Shown here: piece by piece, positions 63,231 to 64,000 of the stretch
Numbering within the stretch: the stretch's first letter is position 1
Layout: the number at the start of each line of letters is the position of its first letter
NCBI GenBank assembly: GCA_038496675.1
Contig: CM076653.1
Span: 25,043,578 to 25,107,577, forward strand
DNA from: Rachycentron canadum
Lineage: Eukaryota; Chordata; Actinopteri; Carangiformes; Rachycentridae
DNA: 64,000 bases
Direction of reading: 5' to 3'
Made by a program: the position numbers and the translations under genes
Notes under the pieces: model-generated
Database searches by the model: none
The model's input: the letters and a program-made list of their open reading frames with translations, nothing else
Told to the model about the DNA's origin: nothing

Positions 63231-64000
63231 GGGGAAATCTTTATTTTTAACTTTTGCAGATGTACATTTTAACTCACATTGCATACTTTTTTCAGAGTTG
63301 AGTTTCAGCCCTTATTTTTTTCTATGCCAGTTATTTATATATATTTATATAGATTCAGTTTCCTTCCATAGCGAACATTGTTTCAGTTCAATATTTATCT
63401 GTAATATTAAATATTCAGGATTACATAAGCAGCAATCAAAGTTGTAAGTTGAGTAAGTTCAGTTTCACACTCCAAACTCTTATCTGCTTCATGGTTTGAG
63501 TGGTGCACAGAAACCCATGACACCTTTTTAAATTAGCCACACCAACTTCAAACTAGTAAGAAAAGTTAGAACAAAAACTCATTTCTTCTTATATGAAATA
63601 AACAAAACTGTTTAAACTTTAACAGAATTAATTAAAAAAGTAGGTCTTCATGGCTTTAAGAGACAAATCACACTGAACTTGGTATTCAGATGCATAACTT
63701 GTAAAAGATTTAAAAGGACCTGTTTTAAGCCACAGCTAAGCTAGTCTAATGCAAACTGATGGAGCAACAGCTCGTGTAAATCTCCCACATTAATGAAAGA
63801 AAGAAATGTGCATGACAGCAAATGCCACAAACAGCAGACAAAGTGTTGATCGTTGACTCAAAAGCTAATTACTTAGACCACACAATAGTCTTGTCGGGCT
63901 GAATAGTATTTAAGTATGTCTGGTGACTCCACAGCTAAGCAGACAAGGAGCAGCCTCCCACTTAGGCCTGACATTTTAGAGGATTATCAGTGAAGTAAGG

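Larger units (their letters stand above)
52799..64000 (-). other. ptpru: Presumed ptpru intron 1 (partial)
   Basis: Sequence upstream of exon 2 on the minus strand. No ATG-initiated signal peptide with a phase-1 donor and no CpG-rich promoter was seen, so the first exon probably lies beyond the window. Contents: a 46-bp palindrome (55226-55271), a T19 run (56644-56662), a decayed MITE-like copy (about 60780-61140), an A-run at 62197-62212, a 19-nt direct repeat (62270 and 62324) and an aagcttgaaa-type degenerate repeat (about 62885-63230). The rest is unique AT-rich sequence. Confidence 0.6.

Noticed and set aside
1..64000. CRISPR arrays, operons, prophage or bacterial mobile systems.
   Set aside because: The window is vertebrate intronic DNA. 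The repeats present are microsatellites and fish transposons, not spacer arrays.

Overview
The window looks like genomic DNA from a spiny-rayed (percomorph) teleost fish. It is AT-rich, with no CpG island, no operon-like packing and no long intact open frame. Its dispersed repeats are the kind found in percomorph genomes: the 'agagctgcaac' MITE-like family, the 'ttagcttagc' inverted-repeat family, the 'gttagcatgctaac' family and Tc1/mariner relics. The repeat family assignments rest on remembered sequence patterns, not on a search.

One protein-coding gene is supported, on the minus strand: the 5' (extracellular) part of ptpru, a type IIb (R2B) receptor protein tyrosine phosphatase (PTPRU; also called PCP-2, PTP-lambda, PTP-psi). 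Six consecutive coding exons are visible. Read from high to low coordinates they are 52798-52667, 21272-21001, 13001-12920, 10353-10238, 6586-6412 and 4028-3735. All have consensus splice sites, and the codon phases join without a break (1-1, 1-0, 0-1, 1-0, 0-1, 1-1). They encode about 355 contiguous residues: a MAM domain (three exons), an Ig-like domain (two exons) and the first fibronectin type III domain (one exon). The signal-peptide exon should lie above 52.8 kb, very probably beyond 64 kb. The remaining FN3 domains, the transmembrane segment and both phosphatase domains lie below position 1.

The rest is intronic. Position 1-3734 is partial intron 7, with one MITE-like repeat and a long GT/AT microsatellite. 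Introns 6, 5 and 4 (2.4, 3.7 and 2.6 kb) are mostly unique sequence; intron 5 has a degenerate tandem-repeat block. Intron 3 (8 kb) holds two members of one fold-back repeat family. Intron 2 (31.4 kb) holds a Tc1 relic that starts 88 bp from exon 3, a PIF/Harbinger transposase fragment, several hairpins, clusters of homeodomain/POU-like motifs that could be enhancers, and a 392-base assembly gap flanked by a CT microsatellite. The stretch above 52.8 kb, presumed intron 1, contains a perfect 46-bp palindrome and a diverged MITE-like copy.

I did not find a convincing new multi-gene system. The most unusual signals are the 46-bp palindrome, the 63-bp inverted duplicate with one copy inside the Tc1 relic, the 16-bp-stem hairpin at 27.3 kb and the motif-rich intronic blocks.
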